A stretch of 64,000 nucleotides of DNA from an uncultured Burkholderiales bacterium. Lineage in GTDB: Bacteria > Pseudomonadota > Gammaproteobacteria > Burkholderiales > Burkholderiaceae_C. Each line of letters starts with the position of its first letter. Positions within the stretch are counted from its first letter, which is position 1. The notes under the pieces are model-generated. The model did no database searches and had not been told where the DNA came from. It worked only from the letters and a program-made list of their open reading frames with translations. The translations under genes and the position numbers were made by a program. The DNA is taken from positions 62,001 through 126,000 of the forward strand of contig CAMFGY010000006.1 of the NCBI GenBank assembly GCA_945952065.1, read 5' to 3'. Shown one piece after another: positions 29,877-38,999 of the stretch.

Positions 29877-29948
29877 ATAGTTCACCGCAAGTGTGGTGGG
29901 CTGGGATTTCAAAGCAGCCTTTTTTGAATCTTGTTTAGAGGAACGAAC

Positions 29949-30767
29949 ATGAGTAAATTCAACAAGCTCGCAGTGGTTCTGGCAGCGGCTGTGGCCAGCT
30001 TTGCCGCTCACGCGGAATTCACGATCGACGATTTCAGCGTCAATCAAACCGAAATCTCCGACCAAAACAAGTCCGACGGTTTGGGCGTGTACAGCACCGT
30101 GACAGGCGCTGGCATCCTGGGCGGTTCGCGTTCTTTGTACGTCGAGCGCACTGGTGGTATCGGTGGTGACAATGCTGGCGTGAACTCGGCTATCTCTGCC
30201 GGTGTTGACGGTGGTACTTACGGCTACAGCACTGGCTCGAAGGCTGTCGGTCTGAGCTATATCCGCTGGGACGGCAGCGCCGCTGCAGGTGCTACCGCGA
30301 TCTCTGAAGCCAATTACAAGAGCCAGTTGCAAGTGAATGGCCTGGGCGGCTTCAACTTGGCTGCTCAAGGCGTTCAGTTCAAGATCAGCGTGATCGACTC
30401 GGACCTGGGCTTCCCCTTCACCATCCAGGCCTTCACCAGCGCGACTCAGTGGTCTAGCCTGACCCTGTTCGCTTCGATGGGCACTGGCACCTACACCATC
30501 ACCTTTGCTGACTTCATTGGCGCCGCTGGCCTGACCAATCAAGTTCTGCCGACCGGCGCTCTGCTGTCGACCGGTACTGGTGGTTCTGTGGACTTCTCCA
30601 GCCTGGGTGCTTTGCAGGCCATCGTGAACCCGACTTCGGCTTTCAAGGGTCAGATCGACCTGCAGATCGACGCTGCCGGTACCGTGCCTGAGCCAGCTTC
30701 CCTGGCCCTGGTTGGCCTGGCCCTGGTGGGTCTGGGTGTGGCCCGCCGCCAAAAGGCTGCCAAGTAA
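29949..30767 (+). CDS. PEP-CTERM sorting domain-containing protein (putative XrtA substrate)
   Basis: Signal peptide and C-terminus VPEPASLALVGLALVGLGVARRQKAAK (PEP motif, TM helix, basic tail). Confidence 0.96.
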   Translation: MSKFNKLAVVLAAAVASFAAHAEFTIDDFSVNQTEISDQNKSDGLGVYSTVTGAGILGGSRSLYVERTGGIGGDNAGVNSAISAGVDGGTYGYSTGSKAVGLSYIRWDGSAAAGATAISEANYKSQLQVNGLGGFNLAAQGVQFKISVIDSDLGFPFTIQAFTSATQWSSLTLFASMGTGTYTITFADFIGAAGLTNQVLPTGALLSTGTGGSVDFSSLGALQAIVNPTSAFKGQIDLQIDAAGTVPEPASLALVGLALVGLGVARRQKAAK

Positions 30768-30818
30768 TCAGATAGCACTGAAGGCCTCGTTGAATTGCGG
30801 GCCTTTGAAAGTGTCAGG

Positions 30819-30843
30819 AAGGGACCTTCGGGTCCCTTTTTTT
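30819..30843 (+). terminator. Rho-independent terminator after PEP-CTERM gene
   Basis: AAGGGACC-TTCG-GGTCCCTT hairpin with T run. Confidence 0.92.
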
Positions 30844-30877
30844 ATCGCGCGGCAAAGTCTGTTTGCCGGCAGGTGTT

Positions 30878-31699
30878 TCAGTTTTGTTTTTCGGCTTTCA
30901 AAAGGCCTGTGCCCAAAACAGTGGCGGCGATGCCCAGGATGCGCAGGCCGCTGATCTGTTCACCGAAGACCCAGGCGCCGGCCAGTGCGGCAGATCCGCT
31001 GGCGATGGCCAGCTGAACGGGCACGATGACGCTGGCGCGACCGCGGTGAAAGGCAATTTGCAGCGAGACGAGGCCAATGACATTCGCGCCAATGACAGCC
31101 AATAGCAATGGGTTGCTCAGTAGTTGAAGGCTCAAGCTTGGTGAGTCAGCGGTCAAGGCCTTGGTCAAAATGGCGCCCGCCCCGAAGGAAAGCCCGACCA
31201 AGAGGGCGAGCAGCAATTCTGCTTTGTGCCCCATCTTCAGGGCCAGCAGCAAGCAAGCGGCGGCAACGAGTTGTCCGGCGATGAATGCAGTCAACTTCAG
31301 TGCATTCAATCCACTGGCGGCTGTGCTTGTGCTGTTCCAAGAAAGAAGGGCTGCGCCGAGCACGATGATCAAGACGCCCAACCATTCCAAGGGCCGCAGC
31401 CGCTCTTTCAAGAAGATGACCGCGAGAAAAACCAGCAGCAAGTCGCCGGCGGACATCAGTGGTTGAACAAGGCTGATGTCGCCGATCGCGGTGGCCTTGA
31501 CGAAAAAGACCCATCCCAAGCTGGTGGCCAAAAGCCCGCTGAGCCAGCGCCAGTCGCTCAGATGGTGGCGCAAGGCATTGGGCCGCTCGGGCAATTTCAG
31601 TTGTTCAGCTGCCTGGTGTTTGTCGGCGGACAGTTTCCAGAGAAAGTAGCCCAGTTGAATGAAAAGCGTGGCCGCAAGTGTGGTCAGAACAACGTCCAT
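30878..31699 (-). CDS. DMT (EamA) family transporter
   Basis: 273 aa, about ten hydrophobic segments, EamA-like; start chosen at ATG 31699 (MDVVLTTLAATLF) because the upstream ORF extension overlaps the nitroreductase gene. Confidence 0.82.
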   Translation of the reverse strand: MDVVLTTLAATLFIQLGYFLWKLSADKHQAAEQLKLPERPNALRHHLSDWRWLSGLLATSLGWVFFVKATAIGDISLVQPLMSAGDLLLVFLAVIFLKERLRPLEWLGVLIIVLGAALLSWNSTSTAASGLNALKLTAFIAGQLVAAACLLLALKMGHKAELLLALLVGLSFGAGAILTKALTADSPSLSLQLLSNPLLLAVIGANVIGLVSLQIAFHRGRASVIVPVQLAIASGSAALAGAWVFGEQISGLRILGIAATVLGTGLLKAEKQN

Positions 31700-31704
31700 G
31701 GGGG

Positions 31705-32832
31705 TCAAGCCTTTTCGCGGGGGGCTGAAGCCGAACCTGGGCTGGTGATCAACAGTTCTTCTAATGGGCGGCGCAAAGACCGGGCGACTGCTGCCGGCCC
31801 ATGGCCGATTCGGCCCATGAAAACGGCTTGGTCGCAGTTTTCTGCCCCCATCAGTTCTTGCATGGCGCGATGAATCTTTTGAGCCGAAGGCATGGCGAAG
31901 CTCTCGCGGCTGAAGTCGCGCCTTTCTCGGGCGTAGCGGGAGAACACCAGTGGTGTGATTTCGGGTTGCATGCACAGGCCCAGCTGCGTGACCGTGAGCC
32001 AAAGCCTTTGCATGGCGCGACCCGCTGCAATGTAGTCGTCCATGGTTGTCGGTGTTTGCCGGGCGACCATCAAAAAATGGGCGGCGCAGGCAATACCGGG
32101 GAGCAGGTCCAACTGCAATCGAGGCGCCCAGGTTCCAGCTAAAAAGCGATTGAGAAAGTGCACCCGCTCCCAGCTGTGCATGGCGAAGCGCATCACGCGC
32201 GTGGTCATGGGGTCGGAGCCCAGCGCTTGGTCAGGGATTTTGTCGATGCTGAACTGGGCGTTCCATTCAATCACACTGCGGTGAACTTCGAAGGCTTCTG
32301 GCAAGGTCAGGCGCAGCTTGGCCGACTTGAACAAAAGCAGGGCGGTGGCCAGCTTTTCTTGGAACCCTTGCTTCCATACCAAGCTGTAATTGGGGCCAAT
32401 GGCTTGGGCCAGTGCTTGTAAATGCTCGGCATTCAGTGGCCGGGTGCTCATGGCTCGGCGCTGTACCGCGCGTGTTTCGATGCTGGCAAGCAAGGGATCG
32501 AGTTGGACGTTTGCGCTGGCCTCGAATTCCAGCTCAAAAACAGGACGATGCTCGGGTGAATCCGGCCGTCGATGGGTCAATAGACGCCAGCCAAACTGGC
32601 TGGCAGCGATCGCGAGGGTTTCCAGCAGGGCGCCCATGGCGATTTGGCTGGGATGTCCGTCCAGGTCATAAACGCAATGATCACGGGTGTCAAAGCCGTG
32701 CACCAATGCTTGTGTCGGGGAGCGTATTTCAAAGCGCCAAGGTTGCGTGTTGTCGCCGCTGGGTGCCCAGCGTCCCAAGTCCAGAATGCGGCGGAGCTTT
32801 TCGTCTGAAATCATGGTGCGGTGGCCTGTCAT
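31705..32832 (-). CDS. nitroreductase family protein
   Basis: N-terminal RRILDLGRWAPSGDNTQPWRFEI is a nitroreductase-fold signature. Confidence 0.82.
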   Translation of the reverse strand: MTGHRTMISDEKLRRILDLGRWAPSGDNTQPWRFEIRSPTQALVHGFDTRDHCVYDLDGHPSQIAMGALLETLAIAASQFGWRLLTHRRPDSPEHRPVFELEFEASANVQLDPLLASIETRAVQRRAMSTRPLNAEHLQALAQAIGPNYSLVWKQGFQEKLATALLLFKSAKLRLTLPEAFEVHRSVIEWNAQFSIDKIPDQALGSDPMTTRVMRFAMHSWERVHFLNRFLAGTWAPRLQLDLLPGIACAAHFLMVARQTPTTMDDYIAAGRAMQRLWLTVTQLGLCMQPEITPLVFSRYARERRDFSRESFAMPSAQKIHRAMQELMGAENCDQAVFMGRIGHGPAAVARSLRRPLEELLITSPGSASAPREKA

Positions 32833-32961
32833 TGTTGGAAAAGATTGGCGCTGCTCAAAATTGGGCTTTGTTCAAGCTTTGAGTTGTGCCTCAGTGCTGC
32901 GAGACTGAGTGCCTGCCAAGGGGTTTGGCTTCATTGTGCTCAGTTGTTTGGAGGTGTGCTC

Positions 32962-33828
32962 TTGGAAACAAACCTAGTTTTCGACTACGACCGCGCGTTC
33001 TCAAGAAATATTGGATGGGTCACTCGCAAAGAACAGGAGCTCTTGCGCGGTTCAAGGATTGCGATCGCCGGTCTTGGCGGTGTAGGAGGGGCTCATCTCT
33101 TGACCTTGGCGCGCTTGGGTGTCGGGGCCTTCAATATTGCGGACTTTGACCAGTTTGAAGTGCACAACTTCAATCGGCAGGTTGGCGCTTTGATGTCGAC
33201 CCTGGGGCGACCCAAGGCGGAGGTGCTTCATGAGCAGGTGCTGGACATCAACCCTGAGGCCAAGGTTCGCCGGTGGGATGAAGGGGTCGTCGCGGCGAAC
33301 TTGGATGAATTCTTGCGAGATGTGGATGTCTATGTCGACAGCTTGGATTTCTTTGCGATTGAGGCGAGGCGGATGCTCTTCAAGGCTTGCTATGAGCGAG
33401 GCATTCCGGCGCTGACCGCCGCGCCTTTGGGCATGGGCGTTGCATTGCTGTATTTCAAACCCGGGAGCATGAGTTTTGAAGACTATTTCAAAGTTGAAGG
33501 CTGCCAGGAGAACGAGAAGTACGCTAGGTTCATTGCTGGCTTGTCCCCCGCCATGCTGCAACGCGGCTATTTGGCGGATATGGAGGCCGTGAACTTCAAG
33601 GAAAAGCGCGGCCCCTCGACGATGATGGCCTGTGATCTGTGCGCCGGGGTGATGGCGACCTCGGTGCTGAAGGTGTTGTTAGGCCGCGGCCCCCTGAAAG
33701 CTGCGCCTTGGGCCATGCAGTTTGATGCGTACAAGCAAAAGCTCAGTTTTACTTGGCGCCCATTTGGGAATTCGAACCCGCTGCAGAAGCTGCTGTTGAT
33801 GCTCATCCGCCCATTGTTGAAGGGCTAG
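32962..33828 (+). CDS. ThiF/E1-like adenylyltransferase family protein
   Basis: IAGLGGVGGAHLLTLARLGVGAFNIADFDQFEVHNFNRQ nucleotide-binding motif and CDLC; start uncertain (TTG 32962 behind GGAGG, or GTG 32956). Confidence 0.85.
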   Translation: METNLVFDYDRAFSRNIGWVTRKEQELLRGSRIAIAGLGGVGGAHLLTLARLGVGAFNIADFDQFEVHNFNRQVGALMSTLGRPKAEVLHEQVLDINPEAKVRRWDEGVVAANLDEFLRDVDVYVDSLDFFAIEARRMLFKACYERGIPALTAAPLGMGVALLYFKPGSMSFEDYFKVEGCQENEKYARFIAGLSPAMLQRGYLADMEAVNFKEKRGPSTMMACDLCAGVMATSVLKVLLGRGPLKAAPWAMQFDAYKQKLSFTWRPFGNSNPLQKLLLMLIRPLLKG

Positions 33829-34049
33829 ATTCGCCCGCCCTGTGCTCGTTGATCCAAACAAGACATGGGCCTTGTGTGACTGATTTGCCAAGACACTGGT
33901 TCTTGACTGGTTTTGTGGTCATTTCCCTTTATTCGGGCGGGTGACATGACGAATCTTTGTGGGATGATCCCGGCGCGCTTCGAGGGCTGAGAAAACAGCG
34001 GCTTGCCTTGGGCCGGAAGCAATAATTTTTTGATATTTGAGGACTTGCC

Positions 34050-34685
34050 ATGATCCAGAGCATTCAATTCACCTCGCGCAGGCTCGGCCTTGCTCTTTGT
34101 GCGGCGGCTTTGGCCTTGTTGCAGGCTTGCGCCAGTTCATCGGGCGCCCATCCACCTGCGCCTGTTTCTGCTGCAGTATCTGATTACAGCTACATCGTTG
34201 GCGCAGGCGACAACATCAACATCATTGTCTGGCGCAATCCAGAGCTCTCAATGGCTGTGCCCGTCCGGCCGGACGGCAAGATCGCAACGCCGCTGATCGA
34301 CGAATTGGTGGCTCAGGGCAAAAACCCGATCGAGTTGGCCCGAGAGATTGAAAAGCAACTCAGCAAGTACGTTCGCGACCCTGTGGTGACGGTGATCGTG
34401 ACGGGCTTTGTTGGCCCCTACAGTGAGCAAATTCGCGTGATTGGCGAAGCGGCCAGACCGCAAGCCTTGCCCTACAAGCAAAAAATGACCGTACTGGACG
34501 TCATGATTGCGGTTGGCGGCTTGACTGATTTTGCTGCCGGCAATGAAGCCACGATTCTGCGCTCGTCCGACGGTGGCAAGCAGTACTCGGTGCGTTTGAA
34601 GGATTTGATCAAGCGAGGCGATGTCTCTGCCAACGTTGAAATGCGTCCTGGCGACGTGCTGATCATTCCTCAGAGCTTCTTCTAA
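34050..34685 (+). CDS. XrtA-associated polysaccharide export lipoprotein (Wza/EpsE-like)
   Basis: Lipobox LLQAC, Poly_export (DYSYIVGAGDNINIIVWRNPELS) and SLBB domains. Confidence 0.92.
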   Translation: MIQSIQFTSRRLGLALCAAALALLQACASSSGAHPPAPVSAAVSDYSYIVGAGDNINIIVWRNPELSMAVPVRPDGKIATPLIDELVAQGKNPIELAREIEKQLSKYVRDPVVTVIVTGFVGPYSEQIRVIGEAARPQALPYKQKMTVLDVMIAVGGLTDFAAGNEATILRSSDGGKQYSVRLKDLIKRGDVSANVEMRPGDVLIIPQSFF

Positions 34686-34782
34686 TTTTTTAGGGGCTGT
34701 CGCTCCGAATCGCAGCTTGTGCGGTTCAAGTCCCGATCCATGAGCCATGCATGTGGCTCTTCCTTCTAGAGATCATCCGCCG

Positions 34783-36366
34783 ATGGATTTATTGATTGCC
34801 CAGGTTATTGCTATCGTCAAGCGAAGCTGGAAGTACCGCTGGCCGGGTTTGGTTGTGGCTTGGCTGGTGGGGATTGCTGGCTCTGTGTTCGTCATGATGA
34901 TGCCTGACCGCTATGAGGCGAGCGCGCGCATTTATGTGGACACGGAGTCCATCCTGAAGCCATTGATGTCAGGCTTGGCGATTCAGCCCAATATCGAGCA
35001 GCAAGTGGTGATGTTGAGCCGCACGCTGATCAGCCGTCCCAATGTGGAGAAGCTGATTCGCATGGCCGATTTGGACCTGAAAAACCAGTCCAAAGCGCAG
35101 CAAGAAGCCTTGATTGAAAGCGTGATGAAGAACTTGTCGATCCAGAGCACGGCTCGCGACAATCTTTACACGCTGGCCTATCGGGACTCCGACAAAGAAA
35201 GCGCCAAGCGGGTGGTTCAGTCGTTCGTGTCGATCTTCGTCGAGTCGAGTTTGGGTTCCAACCGCAAAGACTCGGCCACCGCTGCGACCTTCATCAATGA
35301 GCAAATCAAGAATTACGAAGCGAAGCTCGAGGAAGCGGAAAGCCGACTGAAAGAGTTCAGACTGCGCAATTTGCAGAATATGGATGCGGATGGCAAGGAC
35401 TCGGCCTCCCGTTTGCGTGAAATGAGTGCTGAACTGGAGCGCGCGCGCTTGGAGTACCGCGAGGCCGTCAATGGCCGTGATGCTGCCAGACAGCAATTGG
35501 AAGCCGAGCGTAAAGGGGCGATCAGCACCACCCAAAGCCTGTTGCAAGAGTCCAACCTGAATATTTCAACGCCTGAGTTGGATGCCCGGCTGGACGCGCA
35601 AAAGCGCAATTTGGATTCGCTTTTGCAGCGCTATACAGAACAGCACCCGGATGTGATCAGTGCTCGCAAATCGATCGCCGACATCGAGGAAGAAAAGCGT
35701 GCCAAGATGAAAGAACTGCGCAAGGCCGCCCTGGCGTCGCCTTCAGCGACCGGAGCCAATGGCGGCGGTAGTGCGACTGCACAAGAAATGAGCCGCTTGC
35801 TTGCTTCTGCTGAGGTGCAAGTGGCGACCTTGAGGGCGCGGGTGGATGAGTACTCCGCTCGCTATGCCAAGGCTCTGGCGGGGGTACGAACTGCGCCTCA
35901 ATTGGAGGCGGAGGCGGCTCAATTGAATCGCGATTATGCGATTCACAAGAAGAACTACGAAGAGTTGGTTTCACGGCGCGAATCGGCTTCGATGTCGGGT
36001 GAATTGGATCTGGCGGCAGGCGTTGTTGATTTCAGATTGATTGATCCGCCGCGGGTTTCGCCCAAACCCGTAGCGCCCAACCGCTTGCTGTTGTTGGCTG
36101 GGGTGATGGGGGCCGCATTTGCTGCGGGCTTGGTCACGGCATTTTTGGTGAGCCAGCTTCGCCCGGTCTTTCACGATGAGCTTGAACTGCGGTCCCGCAT
36201 CGATCTGCCCATTTTGGGAGTGGTGACTCGCCTCACTTCGGCAGCTGATATCAAGCGCAAGCGCCAGGATTTGATGCGTTTCGGCGCAGCGGCCGGGAGC
36301 TTGTTGGCCTTGTTTGTGTTTGGACTTTCGACGATGGCGTTTTTGATGACAAGGGCGGTGGCCTGA
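34783..36366 (+). CDS. XrtA system polysaccharide chain length determinant protein (Wzz/Wzc N-terminal type)
   Basis: N- and C-terminal TM segments flanking coiled coil; RYEASARIYVDTESILKPL. Confidence 0.92.
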   Translation: MDLLIAQVIAIVKRSWKYRWPGLVVAWLVGIAGSVFVMMMPDRYEASARIYVDTESILKPLMSGLAIQPNIEQQVVMLSRTLISRPNVEKLIRMADLDLKNQSKAQQEALIESVMKNLSIQSTARDNLYTLAYRDSDKESAKRVVQSFVSIFVESSLGSNRKDSATAATFINEQIKNYEAKLEEAESRLKEFRLRNLQNMDADGKDSASRLREMSAELERARLEYREAVNGRDAARQQLEAERKGAISTTQSLLQESNLNISTPELDARLDAQKRNLDSLLQRYTEQHPDVISARKSIADIEEEKRAKMKELRKAALASPSATGANGGGSATAQEMSRLLASAEVQVATLRARVDEYSARYAKALAGVRTAPQLEAEAAQLNRDYAIHKKNYEELVSRRESASMSGELDLAAGVVDFRLIDPPRVSPKPVAPNRLLLLAGVMGAAFAAGLVTAFLVSQLRPVFHDELELRSRIDLPILGVVTRLTSAADIKRKRQDLMRFGAAAGSLLALFVFGLSTMAFLMTRAVA

Positions 36367-36367
36367 T

Positions 36368-37348
36368 ATGACGAGCCTGATCGAACAAGCTGCACGTCGG
36401 CTGGAACAACTGCGTCAAGCAGGTGTGGTGCTTCCTGAAGAGTCCGCGACTGCCGCTCCAGCGGTGACGACTCCACTGGAGAAATCTGTTGCCTCAGTAG
36501 AGGCGGCCTTGGCCGCGCAAGAACAGAGCGACGCCGCGGAGGCCTCCAATGCGTCGACGAATGCTGCGCAGGCTAACGCGATTTCTAGACGGGTTGAGTT
36601 GGACCTGGATGCGTTGGCTGCGCAAGGTTTTGTGACGCCCAACGCCGGGCGCACCCAGTTGGCGGACCAGTACCGTGTGATCAAGCGGCCATTGATCAAG
36701 AACGCCATGGGCAAAGGCGCGGCAACGCTGAACCATGCCAATCTGATCATGGTCACCAGTGCATTGGCGGGGGAAGGGAAGAGCTTCACTTCCTTGAATC
36801 TGGCGCTGAGTATTGCGGCCGAACTGGACAACACGGTGATGTTGGTGGATGCGGATGTGGCCCGCCCTTCGATGTTGCGCATGCTGGGGCTGCCTCAGGG
36901 GCCAGGCTTGTTGGACGTGTTGGAACAGCGTTACGACATGGCTGAAGTCATGATGCGTACCAATGTGGACAAGCTCACCTTGCTGCCCAGCGGCACCCCA
37001 CATCAGCGCGCGACGGAAATTCTGGCCAGCGATGCCATGAGCAATCTGCTGGACGATATGGCCAAACGCTATCCCGACCGGATCATTATTTTTGATTCGC
37101 CGCCGCTTTTGCTGACCACGGAGTCGCGCGTGCTCGCCTCGCATATGGGGCAGATCGTGGTGGTGGTTCGGGCGGAAAGCACCGCGCAAAGTGCGGTTAT
37201 GCAAGCGCTGGCCACGATTGAGACTTGCCCTTTGAAAATGATGTTGTTGAACCAGGCTTCGAACGATGCCAGCGGCAGCTACGGTACCGGCTATGGTTAC
37301 GGCTACGGCTATGGATATGGTGACAGCGGTGACGCAGCCAAAAGCTGA
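36368..37348 (+). CDS. XrtA-associated tyrosine autokinase (BY-kinase)
   Basis: Walker motifs (SALAGEGKSFTSLNLALS, VMLVDADVARPSM) and a Tyr-rich C-terminal tail GYGYGYGYGYGD. Confidence 0.92.
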   Translation: MTSLIEQAARRLEQLRQAGVVLPEESATAAPAVTTPLEKSVASVEAALAAQEQSDAAEASNASTNAAQANAISRRVELDLDALAAQGFVTPNAGRTQLADQYRVIKRPLIKNAMGKGAATLNHANLIMVTSALAGEGKSFTSLNLALSIAAELDNTVMLVDADVARPSMLRMLGLPQGPGLLDVLEQRYDMAEVMMRTNVDKLTLLPSGTPHQRATEILASDAMSNLLDDMAKRYPDRIIIFDSPPLLLTTESRVLASHMGQIVVVVRAESTAQSAVMQALATIETCPLKMMLLNQASNDASGSYGTGYGYGYGYGYGDSGDAAKS

Positions 37349-38996
37349 GCGTGGTTTGCGTGGCGCCGGTTTGCCTGGGGCCGGTGCGGGTCGTGCTTTC
37401 GCTTTGAGGAAGTCTTCAACAGCGGGGTCAGGTCGGGTGCTCACCGTGCTGGCCTTTGCGATGGCGGCACCACAGCTGAGCATGGCTCAGATGAGCAACT
37501 CGAGCACGTCCTTGGTTTCTGAGCAAGGCAATGGCGCGACCTCCGGCGCGGGTGTTCGGATTGGCAGTCTGGGATTTCGCGCTCAGTCGCGCATCAGTGT
37601 GACCCAAACCTGGACCGACAATCTGAATTTGCAAGAGCGAGCACCAGACAAGGCCTTGATCACCATCGTGGCTCCCGGTATCTCGATCAGCAGCACAAGT
37701 GGACGATTGCGCGGCACTTTGGACTACGCTTTGAACGGCTTGGTCTACACCAAGTCGGAGCGAGAAAACACCGTTCAGCATGCCTTGACGGCGAATGCGA
37801 ACTTGGAGGTGTTGGACCGGGTGATGTTTGTCGATATGCGGGCCAGTTACGGCCAGCAACAGAGTTCTGCCTTCGGCCAACAAACATCGCCCGAGAACGC
37901 AAGCCGCAATCCGAACAGCACCGATGTGGCCAGCTTGATGCTTGCACCGGTGTTGCGGGGGCGATTGGGAAACTATGCCCGCGTCGAAGCCAAGGTGAGC
38001 GCAACGGAGACCAATGCCAAGGGCTCTGAGCTGGGGGACTCCAGCATCCATGAGCTGAGTTTGCGCGCCGACGGCATTGCCACAGGTCCTCTGTCTTGGT
38101 GGAGCATGGGGAACACGCAGCGCTCGCACTTCAAGGTTGGCAATAGCGCCTCGAAGTCTTCGTTGACCGCGGGCGCCAATTACCGCGTTGATGTCGATTT
38201 TTCTATGGGTGCTAGTGCCGGCCTGGAACGCAGCAATCTTCAAACAGGCAGTAACAATCAAGCGGGTCCCACAGCAGGCTTCAATGCGCAGTGGACGCCA
38301 ACGCCTCGGACATCGCTGCAAGGCGACTATCAGCATCATGACTATGGCGACAGCCATTCCCTGAGTCTGAATCACCGATTCCAACGCTCGTCAATTCGGT
38401 ATTCGGACAACCGTTCGGTGGCCCAGGGCTTGGACAGCAAGGCGGGGGGGCAGCAAAGCAATTACGAGCTGTACTTCTTCCAGTTCCAAAGCCTGTATCC
38501 CGACCCCGCGGTTCGTGATGCCAAGGTTCGGCAATTCCTTCAAGAGAGTGGCCTCAACGCGAACGCCCCCGCCAACTCGGGCTTTTTGTCTTCGGGGCCG
38601 TCTTTGCAGCGTCGACAAGAGTTGTCGTTCTCTTGGAACGGTCTTCGCGCCTCGGCAACAGCCATGTTGAATCAGAGCAAGAACAGCCGGATCGGGACGC
38701 AATTGCCAGACCAAGGAGATTTGGCCAAGTCCTCGATGGTTTTGCAGCGCGGCGCCAGCGCGAGTTTTTCCTATCGTTTGACGCCTGAGAGTTCCCTCAG
38801 TGTGGCATTGTCTGAGCAGCAAACGCGGGGGGATCAAGCAAATCTATCCAGCACGCTGCGCACTGCCAATGTGAACTGGACCGGCCGTTTGGGCGCCAAA
38901 GGCTCTGTGAATCTGGGCGCTCGGCATTCGAAGTTTGATGGCAGTCTTCCCTATCGGGAGAATGCCGTGTTTGCAACCTTGGTTCACCAGTTCTAA
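37317..38996 (+). CDS. TIGR03016-like PEP-CTERM system-associated outer-membrane beta-barrel protein
   Basis: Beta-barrel-like repeats with terminal VFATLVHQF; overlaps the kinase 3' end; alternative ATG 37311. Confidence 0.85.
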   Translation: MVTAVTQPKAERGLRGAGLPGAGAGRAFALRKSSTAGSGRVLTVLAFAMAAPQLSMAQMSNSSTSLVSEQGNGATSGAGVRIGSLGFRAQSRISVTQTWTDNLNLQERAPDKALITIVAPGISISSTSGRLRGTLDYALNGLVYTKSERENTVQHALTANANLEVLDRVMFVDMRASYGQQQSSAFGQQTSPENASRNPNSTDVASLMLAPVLRGRLGNYARVEAKVSATETNAKGSELGDSSIHELSLRADGIATGPLSWWSMGNTQRSHFKVGNSASKSSLTAGANYRVDVDFSMGASAGLERSNLQTGSNNQAGPTAGFNAQWTPTPRTSLQGDYQHHDYGDSHSLSLNHRFQRSSIRYSDNRSVAQGLDSKAGGQQSNYELYFFQFQSLYPDPAVRDAKVRQFLQESGLNANAPANSGFLSSGPSLQRRQELSFSWNGLRASATAMLNQSKNSRIGTQLPDQGDLAKSSMVLQRGASASFSYRLTPESSLSVALSEQQTRGDQANLSSTLRTANVNWTGRLGAKGSVNLGARHSKFDGSLPYRENAVFATLVHQF

Positions 38997-38999
38997 TCA

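Noticed and set aside
29373-30752. 459 aa minus-strand ORF antisense to the GT4 and PEP-CTERM genes
   Set aside because: Crosses the sigma-54 promoter and two convincing plus-strand genes; composition typical of a shadow ORF
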